Assembly: GCA_033558025.1 (NCBI GenBank)
Contig: JAUCEF010000013.1
Coordinates: 2,101,001-2,165,000 of the forward strand
Origin: Phytophthora sp. 'mugwort'
Taxonomy: Eukaryota; Oomycota; Peronosporomycetes; Peronosporales; Peronosporaceae
Reading direction: 5' to 3'
DNA: 64,000 bases
Made by a program: the position numbers and the translations under genes. The notes beneath the pieces are model-generated. The model was not told the DNA's origin. It made no database searches and was given only the letters and a program-made list of their open reading frames with translations. Shown here piece by piece: positions 30,101 through 40,180 of the stretch (positions are counted from its first letter, which is position 1; the number at the start of each line of letters is the position of its first letter).

Positions 30101-33100
30101 GCGGCAGCTGACGGACGATGAGCATGACGCGGCAGCAGCGGCTCTGGAGACCTTCACCACGAGCATGGCTAGCCGGATCACAGATGCGGATAGTTGGGCG
30201 ACGGGAGAAGGATACATCGCCGCCATCCCCGACCGCATCCGCGAGCTGCTGCAGCCTTTTGCGACGCAGTCGTCGCCACCTCGACCGGATCCAACCCACA
30301 CAGCTGGACCACCGAACCAGCAGCCGACCCGACCACAACAAGATCAACAGCGTCGATGGAGGCGTCGGCGACCACCACGAGTCACACGGGAACAGCGCGA
30401 GCACCGCCTCGACGAGGCCCTCGACAACATGGAGGCGGTGCAACGCGCGACACCCGATGACCAGAAGGCCGTCCGCAACGCTCGCCGCCGAGTGGGCCGC
30501 ATCCGCTCAGCGTTGGCTCTGCAGCGGCTCCGCCAGGAATTCGCCAAGGACGAGGCCAAGTGTGTGGAAAAGATCATGAAGCGAACGTCGGCGGAAGCGG
30601 CGATGGAGGAGCACCCCGAGTCCTGCCCGATCGACCGCGAGGAACTCCACCGCTACTTCACTGGCACCAACACGCCACGGACCAACTTCAACTATGATGG
30701 TGATGGCGGTGAGGAATTTCGGGATGCCCTGGCCAATTCTGAAGCGGCGACAGCAGAGGCGACCGCGTTTGAGGAGGAGATCACGCTGGACGAAGTGGAA
30801 GATCAGCTCACGCGCGCGGCGGTTACATCCAGCCCTGGCCATGACGGTATCGGCTACGACGTCTACCGTCGCTTCGCTGCCCAACTTGTGCCCCTCCTTC
30901 ACGCCGCGTACCAGTTTTGCTGGCTGCATCGGCGCGTGCCCGCCTTGTGGAAGGTGGGCATCGTACGTCTCATCCACAAGAAGGGCGACCCGATGCAGCC
31001 GGCCAACTGGAGGCCGATCTGCCTTCAGCCCACTATCTACAAGCTGTACAGCGGGCTGTTGGCACGTCGGCTGTCGCGCTGGCTAGAGAGGAACAACCTG
31101 CTGCCGATCTCGCAGAAGGGGTTCAGGGCCTTCAATGGTTGCCACGAACACAACTTCGTGGCAACCACGCTCCTGGACCAGACCCGCCGCCGCCACCGAA
31201 GGCTGTACCAAGTGTGGTACGACCTTCGGAACGCCTTCGGGTCGCTGCCACAGGACTTGATGTGGCGGGTGCTCCGCGACCTCGGTGTCAACACTGGCTT
31301 CACTTCGCGCTGCCAAGACATTTACCAAGACTCGGCCTTCGTGGTGATGAACGCCGCTGGAGGAGCGACGGACCCGGTGCGCCAGGAGGTGGGGGTCTAC
31401 CAAGGCTGCCCACTCAGCCCCCTCCTGTTTATTGCAGCACTCGTGCCGCTCCTACGCCGCCTGGAGGAGCTCGAGGACGTTGGCGTGCCGTTGGCCGAGG
31501 GTGTACGACCTTGCGCCACGGCATACGCCGACGACCTGAAGGTCTTCAGCGACAGCGCCGCCGGCATTCGGAAGTGCCACGGCGTTGTCGCTCGCTTCCT
31601 CAAGTGGACCGGGCTGCGCGCGAACCCAGCCAAATGTGCCAACCTGGCGGTGACAACCAACGCGCGCAGCAACCCGACCCGAGACGACAGCGTGCGCCTG
31701 GAGCTCCACGGCGACATCATCGCCACCCTCAGCCTCCAAGACAGCTATCGGTACCTGGGGGTGGGCGATGGCTTCGACCACGTGCGGCACCGCCTCCAGC
31801 TTGAGCCCAAGATCCAGCAGATCAAGCGGGAGGCGGTGGCGCTGATGCAGTCGGGACTGGCGGCGTGGCAGGTGGTGAAGGCTCTCAAGACGTACGTGTA
31901 CCCCAAGGTGGAGTATGCGCTTCGCCACCTGCGACCGCTCCAGTCCCAGCTACAAGGCTTCGACCGCGCCGTGGTCCGTGGGTTGCGGCATCTGCTGCGT
32001 CTACCCCAGTCCGCCACCACCGAGTTCTTCTACACGCCGACATCAGGTGGCGGGCTGGGCCTGCAGTCGCTGGTGGAGATGCACCAAGCGCTGCAGGTGG
32101 CTCACGCGTGGCAGATGCTGCACTCCAAGGACCCGGCGATCATCGCAGTGGCAAAGGCGCAGGTGGGGCAGGTAGCGCGCAAGCGTTACCGCCTACACGA
32201 GGAGCACTGGCGTGGGCGTGACGACGAGCTCGCTCGCCTGTTCTTGAACTCCGAGCTCGCTCGCCTGTTCTTGAACTCCGAGCTCGCCGCCTCGCCCCAC
32301 GCAGAGGTGCTCCGCCGCAACGGTGACATCGGCTCGCTGTGGGTGGATGTCCAGCGCATCCTGCTGAACAACAACCTGCGCCTCGAGGACCGCGACGACG
32401 CGGACGGCCAGGACACGCTCGGCCTTCGCGTGCCGCACCACACCAAGTGGCTCGACCACAAGTCGGTGTTGCGGCACGTGAAGTTGCACATGAAGATCCG
32501 CCACCAGACCCGGTGGAAGGGGATGGTGGACCAAGGCAAGACAGTGCGTGTCCACGGCGGCCTCGGCGCGAAGTTCGTGGCGACGGGGGCGGGCCTGTCG
32601 GATGCGGAGCACAGGTTCGGCATCCAGGCCCGCCTCAACCAAGTCGACACCAACTCGGTGCTCAAGCGCAGGCGCCTTCGGGCCAACCACCACTGCCGCG
32701 ATCCGGCCTGCTCCTCGGCGGAGACGCTGCCCCATGTTCTTAACCACTGCGCGTCCAACATGGACGCCATCAGGCAGCGTCACGACGACGCCTTGGAGCA
32801 GATCGGGTCCAAGATCCGCGGCGCACTGGACCGCGCCAAGTCGACCACGGAGCTGCGCCTGAACCAGACGGTGCCCGAGTACACAGGCGCAGCTCTGCGA
32901 CCGGACATCGTGCTGCGCAACGTGACCGCCAAGACGATGGTGATCGCCGACTTGGCGGTCACGTTTGAAGACCAGGCGGCCGGGGCCCGCCACTCCTCGC
33001 TGCAGTTCAGCCACGACTACAAGACACTCAAGTACCAACCGATCGTGGCCGAATTGCGGCTCAAGGGGTGGCGGGTTAAGACCGCCGCCATCGTGTACGG

Positions 33101-33496
33101 GTCGCTGGGCTCGGTGCAGCCCAGCAACTTCAAGACCTACACGGAGCACCTGCAGCTCCACAAGCGCGAGTCTCGGCAGCTGGACATCCAGCTGTCGAGC
33201 CATTGCATTCGTGCCAGCCACCGCATCTGGGGCTGGCACTGCCGACGTCACCGCGAGCGCCAAGCAAGCGGACATTCCTCGCGAGCGTCGCGCGGGTCTG
33301 GGGGGACCCCGCGGCGCACATCGCAGGCAGAGGCACGGCGATAAGCTGGTCATCGACCGACAGGGCACTACCCAGGTAGGGAACCGCCCTTCAAGAACCC
33401 AGGAAGATACAAGCACCCTCCCTTTAGTGACATGCATAGTTTAGCTTACATTTTTAGTTACGGAGAGGTTACTAACTGGTAAATAGGAACACATAT
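27104..33496 (+). mobile_element. Utopia-like retrotransposon, copy 5 (long form, multiply damaged)
   Basis: Period 6534 bases, explained by a 219-base deletion near 27720 and a 27-base tandem duplication at 32226-32279. It is the leftmost copy with CCAGTGG at 29939 and the Ser variant near the C-terminus, both typical of copies further right. Confidence 0.85.
27186..33344 (+). pseudogene. Retrotransposon polyprotein with nonsense codon and indels (copy 5)
   Basis: A TGG-to-TAG change makes a stop at 29457-29459, five residues before the first RNase H aspartate, so only the N-terminal region and zinc fingers would be made. The 219-base in-frame deletion near 27720 removes 73 residues; both borders carry TCGCCC, suggesting slippage between short repeats. 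The 27-base duplication repeats LARLFLNSE downstream of the reverse transcriptase. After the stop the frame is open to 33344, so the stop is the only disruptive change. A private Ser-to-Asn change follows the motif D Cys (AKCAN). Confidence 0.93.
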
Positions 33497-33637
33497 TCTG
33501 TTCTAATCAGTGTGAAAACTGATTTTCGCTGTTTGTCAGCGAACTTTTTCACTCTCATTTTTGGAACTCCCGTCGTCGGCCGGCTTGCTGGGCGACGTCG
33601 GGGCGGTCTCCGGGGGCGTTCACCTTTCCCCCGCGAG
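33497..33637 (+). ncRNA. U2 snRNA-derived segment, junction 6
   Basis: Sequence as in junction 1. It is the first junction whose downstream copy is short-form; the segment itself does not distinguish the two forms. Confidence 0.85.
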
Positions 33638-36600
33638 GCCAACTACAACGCTTGCTTCTTTTTTACACTTCTCCTCGGCTGTCCATCAGTTGCCTTTTGT
33701 CCCCCTTGGCCAATCACAGATGCGTCTGTTTTGGCCAATCAGGGAGCGCACCCCGTCTACGGACAGCGAGTGCTCCACGGCCAGTCACTCCAGCCTCGCC
33801 AGTGACGCGTCTTTCTACAGCGCGTCATCCGGCGACTGTTCGGAGCGGCTGACTGATGGGTACACCAGACCCGGCTCTGGCGAGCTAGGGGTTCGGTTAC
33901 ACATTACCGCCCCCGTTTTGGGCTCGCCTGAGCCGGAAATCGAGCCGCCGGACCCTCCACGCGCGGTGCCACTGCTCGGCACCGGCGGCGTTTCAACTGC
34001 TGCAACTTCGGGCACGGGTTCAGGACCCGCAGCGCCCATTGCACGCCAAGCCGCGACGCGGGCCGAGGCCTCTGGGGCCCAAGATGAAGCCAGCCTCGCG
34101 GCTTCAACGTCGCGTCGTTTCGCGACGGCGGCGACCAGCTTCGAGCCCCCGGGCCATCCCATGGACGGGCCTGGGCCCCAAGCACTTGCCCCCACTATGG
34201 GAGAATCCCTGGCCGCTCAGGCCTCGCAGGGGTTCTCGCCGCTCGCCTCGCCCGCCACCATGGACGTCAACGATGGCGGCGCTGCCGCTGGCTCTCCTGG
34301 AGCCCCAAGACCTCCGTTGGACCCCGGCCCGGGTCCTACGGAGAGCCAAGACGCTCCTCTCGCTCTTCCGCCTGCCAGGCCCCCGTCGTTTCCCCCCTGC
34401 GATGTGGCACGACCCGGCAGGGCGACCAGCAGGCTGCCCGATCGGGTCGTGCCGGGGCAAGCACTTGCAGCCGCCACGGCGCGTGCCCTGGGCGGCTCCC
34501 CCGGCCCCAGCGACATCTCCAGCGACGGCGAGGACGCGCTGGATGTCCACGCCGCCGCTGCCCAAGGCCCACAACCCCTCGCGAGTGCTGGATCCCCACC
34601 CGGCAGGGCGGCTTGCGTGCTGCCCGGCCAGGTCGTGCCCAGCACTCCGGCAAGCCCTCCCCCATCCCCAGCTGCGGCTGCTGCTTCCCCCCAAGTAGCC
34701 GCAGCCGCAGCTGACGATGCAGCACCCCCTGCTGACCGCGCTGCCGTGGAGCGCCACGTGCGCGCCGAGCCACGACAAGACCAAGCACCTACGGCTCGCG
34801 CGCATATGGCGCCCAAGTACGGCGACGAGTTCAGCAGCGACGGACGCTACGACGAGGAGACCAAGGGCGACAACGAAGATGACGAGTGCGGCGAGGACGC
34901 TCAAGTACCGGGACCTCCGATCTACCACCCTCGGCCGGCCAACGGCCTCGAGGACCCGGTGCTGACGGTGTACGCGCACAACGCTGCTGCTTTCGAGTGC
35001 GCGTTGTGCGCGCACATCGTCCGCGATCTTGCGGCGCTCGTCGTCCATCGACGCACAGCGCATCGTGGCACCCGCTTCGTGGACCACTTCCACAGCGGGT
35101 GCACGTGCGGCATCGGCTTCAAGTCGCGTGCAGCAGCGACGAAGCATGCCCAGGCTTGCGCGCAGAGCGCCTACGCGGCCGAAGCTGCTGCACGCGACTC
35201 CCCAACGACGACTACAGCTCGTGCTCGTTCCCTCCGCGGCGAGGAGGCCCCAAGACCTACCAAGCCCCTCGCCGCGGCGGTGCCTGTCACTGCGACAGCC
35301 GCATCAAGCGACATCGCGGTGGCAGACACCGCCGCCCAACAGAGCGCCATGCCTCCCGCTGCTGTTCAAGACGGGCACCGACACGTCCCCCCCGTGCGGT
35401 GCCCACTGTCTCCGCCCCCCGAAGTTCGTGTCGGTGGCAAGCGCCGCCGACTCAACAGCTCGAGCTCGTGCCCTGCGGTCGACCTGGACGCCCTGATGCA
35501 GGACGCCGAGGACGACCTGATGCTCGAGCTCGCAGCGGACGAGGACATGCCGGACGCCTCTTCTGCCCAGCCTACGGCCAGACCCACGCGATGGGGGCCA
35601 CGACACAGAGCCGTCGGAGCAGCGGCCATCGCTCGGCTGGTGACCGGCGAGCAAACGACTGCTGCCCCGACAGCTCGACGACCTACACCGACAGCAGCTC
35701 CGACTCAGCGAACCACGAGATGGGGCCCAAGCCCACGCGCAATCGGAGCTGCTGCCATCGCGAGACTGGAGGCCACCGCCGGCACCTCGCCCACAGCGCC
35801 TCCCAGCAGCATGTCGCTCGAGTCAGCGAGGGCCCCAAGCCGGACTTCGACTCGGTGGGGCCCACGCCCACTAGTGATACTGACCCGAGCGGCACGCCGA
35901 GCACCAAGACCGCCAAGCCAGCTCCAAGAGGTGGCACCACTGCCAGCACCGGTGCCACCCGAAGCTGCTGAAACTCCGGTCACGGTCACGATGGACGTTG
36001 ACAGCGGCTCGGACGACCTCCAGCCGTGGGTACTGCGCTTCGACGGCGCCTGCCGCCGTAACCCAGGCCCGGGCGGCGCCGGTGCAGCACTCTTCGACCC
36101 AAGTGGCGCTGTGGTGTGGACGTGCTCGCACTACATGCCGAGAAGCAGCGAGACGAACAACACCGCCGAATACACGGCGCTGCTGCTCGGCGTGCAGAGC
36201 GCGCTACACCACGGCGCCTCCCGACTGCTGATCGAGGGCGACAGCAACCTGGTGTTGGCGCAAGTGCGGGGCTCCTTCGGGTGCACCAATGGACGGCTCC
36301 GAGGGCTGCGGAACCGAGTTCGACACGCGCTGCGACGACTTGCTTGGCACAGGCTGCGGCACATTGATCGCAAAGCCAACGGCCAAGCTGACCGCCTGGC
36401 CAACAGGGCACTGGACCAACGCCGGACGCGCATGGAGTGTGGCCCCCACGACGGCGACATGGCGACATGCTTCGCCCCGACGACAGCGCCCACGCCGAAC
36501 CCAGCACCTCCAGTGGCTAGACGACTTCCCGATGCCCACGCCACCGTCAATGCAGAAGCCGCTGACATGGACGTCGAAGCCGAAATTGCTGCGCGTGATG

Positions 36601-39600
36601 GGGGCGAGGTGTTCCCCACTCTGCCTATTGGCTCCAACTCGGCCCCCACGCGGCAACCTCGACTTCGACTGCGGCAGCTGACGGACGATGAGCATGACGC
36701 GGCAGCAGCGGCTCTGGAGACCTTCACCACGAGCATGGCTAGCCGGATCACGGATGCGGATAGTTGGGCGACGGGAGAAGGATACATCGCCGCCATCCCC
36801 GACCGCATCCGCGAGCTGCTGCAGCCTTCTGCGACGCAGTCGTCGCCACCTCGACCGGATCCAACCCACACAGCTGGACCACCGAACCAGCAGCCGACCC
36901 GACCACAACAAGATCAACAGCGTCGATGGAGGCGTCGGCGACCACCACGAGTCACACGGGAACAGCGCGAGCACCGCCTCGACGAGGCCCTCGACAACAT
37001 GGAGGCGGTGCAACGCGCGACACCCGATGACCAGAAGGCCGTCCGCAACGCTCGCCGCCGAGTGGGCCGCATCCGCTCAGCGTTGGCTCTGCAGCGGCTC
37101 CGCCAGGAATTCGCCAAGGACGAGGCCAAGTGTGTGGAAAAGATCATGAAGCGAACGTCGGCGGAAGCGGCGATGGAGGAGCACCCCGAGTCCTGCCCGA
37201 TCGACCGCGAGGAACTCCACCGCTACTTCACTGGCACCAACACGCCACGGACCAACTTCAACTATGATGGTGATGGCGGTGAGGAATTTCGGGATGCCCT
37301 GGCCAATTCTGAAGCGGCGACAGCAGAGGCGACCGCGTTCGAGGAGGAGATCACGCTGGACGAAGTGGAAGATCAGCTCACGCGCGCGGCGGTTACATCC
37401 AGCCCTGGCCATGACGGTATCGGCTACGACGTCTACCGTCGCTTCGCTGCCCAACTTGTGCCCCTCCTTCACACCGCGTACCAGTTTTGCTGGCTGCATC
37501 GGCGCGTGCCCGCCTTGTGGAAGGTGGGCATCGTACGTCTCATCCACAAGAAGGGCGACCCGATGCAGCCGGCCAACTGGAGGCCGATCTGCCTTCAGCC
37601 CACTATCTACAAGCTGTACAGCGGGCTGTTGGCACGTCGGCTGTCGCGCTGGCTAGAGAGGAACAACCTGCTGCCGATCTCGCAGAAGGGGTTCAGGGCC
37701 TTCAATGGTTGCCACGAACACAACTTCGTGGCAACCACGCTCCTGGACCAGACCCGCCGCCGCCACCGAAGGCTGTACCAAGTGTGGTACGACCTTCGGA
37801 ACGCCTTCGGGTCGCTGCCACAGGACTTGATGTGGCGGGTGCTCCGCGACCTCGGTGTCAACACTGGCTTCACTTCGCGCTGCCAAGACATTTACCAAGA
37901 CTCGGCCTTCGTGGTGATGAACGCCGCTGGAGGAGCGACGGACCCGGTGCGCCAGGAGGTGGGGGTCTACCAAGGCTGCCCACTCAGCCCCCTCCTGTTT
38001 ATTGCAGCACTCGTGCCGCTCCTACGCCGCCTGGAGGAGCTCGAGGACGTTGGCGTGCCGTTGGCCGAGGGTGTACGACCTTGCGCCACGGCATACGCCG
38101 ACGACCTGAAGGTCTTCAGCGACAGCGCCGCCGGCATTCGGAAGTGCCACGGCGTTGTCGCTCGCTTCCTCAAGTGGACCGGGCTGCGCGCGAACCCAGC
38201 CAAATGTGCCAGCCTGGCGGTGACAACCAACGCGCGCAGCAACCCGACCCGAGACGACAGCGTGCGCCTGGAGCTCCACGGCGACATCATCGCCACCCTC
38301 AGCCTCCAAGACAGCTATCGGTACCTGGGGGTGGGCGATGGCTTCGACCACGTGCGGCACCGCCTCCAGCTTGAGCCCAAGATCCAGCAGATCAAGCGGG
38401 AGGCGGTGGCGCTGATGCAGTCGGGACTGGCGGCGTGGCAGGTGGTGAAGGCTCTCAAGACGTACGTGTACCCCAAGGTGGAGTATGCGCTTCGCCACCT
38501 GCGACCGCTCCAGTCCCAGCTACAAGGCTTCGACCGCGCCGTGGTCCGTGGGTTGCGGCATCTGCTGCGTCTACCCCAGTCCGCCACCACCGAGTTCTTC
38601 TACACGCCGACATCAGGTGGCGGGCTGGGCCTGCAGTCGCTGGTGGAGATGCACCAAGCGCTGCAGGTGGCTCACGCGTGGCAGATGCTGCACTCCAAGG
38701 ACCCGGCGATCATCGCAGTGGCAAAGGCGCAGGTGGGGCAGGTAGCGCGCAAGCGTTACCGCCTACACGAGGAGCACTGGCGTGGGCGTGACGACGAGCT
38801 CGCTCGCCTGTTCTTGAACTCCGAGCTCGCCGCCTCGCCCCACGCAGAGGTGCTCCGCCGCAACGGTGACATCGGCTCGCTGTGGGTGGATGTCCAGCGC
38901 ATCCTGCTGAACAACAACCTGCGCCTCGAGGACCGCGACGACGCGGACGGCCAGGACACGCTCGGCCTTCGCGTGCCGCACCACACCAAGTGGCTCGACC
39001 ACAAGTCGGTGTTGCGGCACGTGAAGTTGCACATGAAGATCCGCCACCAGACCCGGTGGAAGGGGATGGTGGACCAAGGCAAGACAGTGCGTGTCCACGG
39101 CGGCCTCGGCGCGAAGTTCGTGGCGACGGGGGCGGGCCTGTCGGATGCGGAGCACAGGTTCGGCATCCAGGCCCGCCTCAACCAAGTCGACACCAACTCG
39201 GTGCTCAAGCGCAGGCGCCTTCGGGCCAACCACCACTGCCGCGATCCGGCCTGCTCCTCGGCGGAGACGCTGCCCCATGTTCTTAACCACTGCGCGTCCA
39301 ACATGGACGCCATCAGGCAGCGTCACGACGACGCCTTGGAGCAGATCGGGTCCAAGATCCGCGGCGCACTGGACCGCGCCAAGTCGACCACGGAGCTGCG
39401 CCTGAACCAGACGGTGCCCGAGTACACAGGCGCAGCTCTGCGACCGGACATCGTGCTGCGCAACGTGACCGCCAAGACGATGGTGATCGCCGACTTGGCG
39501 GTCACGTTTGAAGACCAGGCGGCCGGGGCCCGCCACTCCTCGCTGCAGTTCAGCCACGACTACAAGACACTCAAGTACCAACCGATCGTGGCCGAATTGC

Positions 39601-40039
39601 GGCTCAAGGGGTGGCGGGTTAAGACCGCCGCCATCGTGTACGGGTCGCTGGGCTCGGTGCAGCCCAGCAACTTCAAGACCTACACGGAGCACCTGCAGCT
39701 CCACAAGCGCGAGTCTCGGCAGCTGGACATCCAGCTGTCGAGCCATTGCATTCGTGCCAGCCACCGCATCTGGGGCTGGCACTGCCGACGTCACCGCGAG
39801 CGCCAAGCAAGCGGACATTCCTCGCGAGCGTCGCGCGGGCCTGGGGGGACCCCGCGGCGCACATCGCAGGCAGAGGCACGGCGATAAGCTGGTCATCGAC
39901 CGACAGGGCACTACCCAGGTAGGGAACCGCCCTTCAAGAACCCAGGAAGATACAAGCACCCTCCCTTTAGTGACATGCATAGTTTAGCTTACATTTTTAG
40001 TTACGGAGAGGTTACTAACTGGTAAATAGGAACACATAT
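33638..40039 (+). mobile_element. Utopia-like retrotransposon, copy 6 (short form, intact, mosaic)
   Basis: Period 6543 bases. It lacks the 183-base block and has short-form variants in its 5' and middle parts (GTCAAC at 34266, CACGGATG near 36750, GCGTTCGAG near 37336), but the long-form CCT (Pro) near the end of the frame. Confidence 0.85.
33720..39887 (+). CDS. Retrotransposon polyprotein, short form (copy 6, 2055 aa)
   Basis: Open throughout, 61 residues shorter than copies 1-3 because the two N-terminal repeats are fused into one (VVPGQAL runs directly into AAATARAL). Domains downstream are complete and shifted by 61 residues (YADD aspartates at about 1461-1462). Private changes include Gly to Ser in RATSRLP, Phe to Ser in LLQPSATQS and Ala to Thr in LLHTAYQ at the start of the reverse transcriptase; none hits a catalytic residue. 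Confidence 0.92.
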   Translation: MRLFWPIRERTPSTDSECSTASHSSLASDASFYSASSGDCSERLTDGYTRPGSGELGVRLHITAPVLGSPEPEIEPPDPPRAVPLLGTGGVSTAATSGTGSGPAAPIARQAATRAEASGAQDEASLAASTSRRFATAATSFEPPGHPMDGPGPQALAPTMGESLAAQASQGFSPLASPATMDVNDGGAAAGSPGAPRPPLDPGPGPTESQDAPLALPPARPPSFPPCDVARPGRATSRLPDRVVPGQALAAATARALGGSPGPSDISSDGEDALDVHAAAAQGPQPLASAGSPPGRAACVLPGQVVPSTPASPPPSPAAAAASPQVAAAAADDAAPPADRAAVERHVRAEPRQDQAPTARAHMAPKYGDEFSSDGRYDEETKGDNEDDECGEDAQVPGPPIYHPRPANGLEDPVLTVYAHNAAAFECALCAHIVRDLAALVVHRRTAHRGTRFVDHFHSGCTCGIGFKSRAAATKHAQACAQSAYAAEAAARDSPTTTTARARSLRGEEAPRPTKPLAAAVPVTATAASSDIAVADTAAQQSAMPPAAVQDGHRHVPPVRCPLSPPPEVRVGGKRRRLNSSSSCPAVDLDALMQDAEDDLMLELAADEDMPDASSAQPTARPTRWGPRHRAVGAAAIARLVTGEQTTAAPTARRPTPTAAPTQRTTRWGPSPRAIGAAAIARLEATAGTSPTAPPSSMSLESARAPSRTSTRWGPRPLVILTRAARRAPRPPSQLQEVAPLPAPVPPEAAETPVTVTMDVDSGSDDLQPWVLRFDGACRRNPGPGGAGAALFDPSGAVVWTCSHYMPRSSETNNTAEYTALLLGVQSALHHGASRLLIEGDSNLVLAQVRGSFGCTNGRLRGLRNRVRHALRRLAWHRLRHIDRKANGQADRLANRALDQRRTRMECGPHDGDMATCFAPTTAPTPNPAPPVARRLPDAHATVNAEAADMDVEAEIAARDGGEVFPTLPIGSNSAPTRQPRLRLRQLTDDEHDAAAAALETFTTSMASRITDADSWATGEGYIAAIPDRIRELLQPSATQSSPPRPDPTHTAGPPNQQPTRPQQDQQRRWRRRRPPRVTREQREHRLDEALDNMEAVQRATPDDQKAVRNARRRVGRIRSALALQRLRQEFAKDEAKCVEKIMKRTSAEAAMEEHPESCPIDREELHRYFTGTNTPRTNFNYDGDGGEEFRDALANSEAATAEATAFEEEITLDEVEDQLTRAAVTSSPGHDGIGYDVYRRFAAQLVPLLHTAYQFCWLHRRVPALWKVGIVRLIHKKGDPMQPANWRPICLQPTIYKLYSGLLARRLSRWLERNNLLPISQKGFRAFNGCHEHNFVATTLLDQTRRRHRRLYQVWYDLRNAFGSLPQDLMWRVLRDLGVNTGFTSRCQDIYQDSAFVVMNAAGGATDPVRQEVGVYQGCPLSPLLFIAALVPLLRRLEELEDVGVPLAEGVRPCATAYADDLKVFSDSAAGIRKCHGVVARFLKWTGLRANPAKCASLAVTTNARSNPTRDDSVRLELHGDIIATLSLQDSYRYLGVGDGFDHVRHRLQLEPKIQQIKREAVALMQSGLAAWQVVKALKTYVYPKVEYALRHLRPLQSQLQGFDRAVVRGLRHLLRLPQSATTEFFYTPTSGGGLGLQSLVEMHQALQVAHAWQMLHSKDPAIIAVAKAQVGQVARKRYRLHEEHWRGRDDELARLFLNSELAASPHAEVLRRNGDIGSLWVDVQRILLNNNLRLEDRDDADGQDTLGLRVPHHTKWLDHKSVLRHVKLHMKIRHQTRWKGMVDQGKTVRVHGGLGAKFVATGAGLSDAEHRFGIQARLNQVDTNSVLKRRRLRANHHCRDPACSSAETLPHVLNHCASNMDAIRQRHDDALEQIGSKIRGALDRAKSTTELRLNQTVPEYTGAALRPDIVLRNVTAKTMVIADLAVTFEDQAAGARHSSLQFSHDYKTLKYQPIVAELRLKGWRVKTAAIVYGSLGSVQPSNFKTYTEHLQLHKRESRQLDIQLSSHCIRASHRIWGWHCRRHRERQASGHSSRASRGPGGTPRRTSQAEARR

Positions 40040-40180
40040 TCTGTTCTAATCAGTGTGAAAACTGATTTTCGCTGTTTGTCAGCGAACTTTTTCACTCTCA
40101 TTTTTGGAACTCCCGTCGTCGGCCGGCTTGCTGGGCGACGTCGGGGCGGTCTCCGGGGGCGTTCACCTTTCCCCCGCGAG
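40040..40180 (+). ncRNA. U2 snRNA-derived segment, junction 7
   Basis: As in junction 1; Sm site at 40100-40111. Confidence 0.85.
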
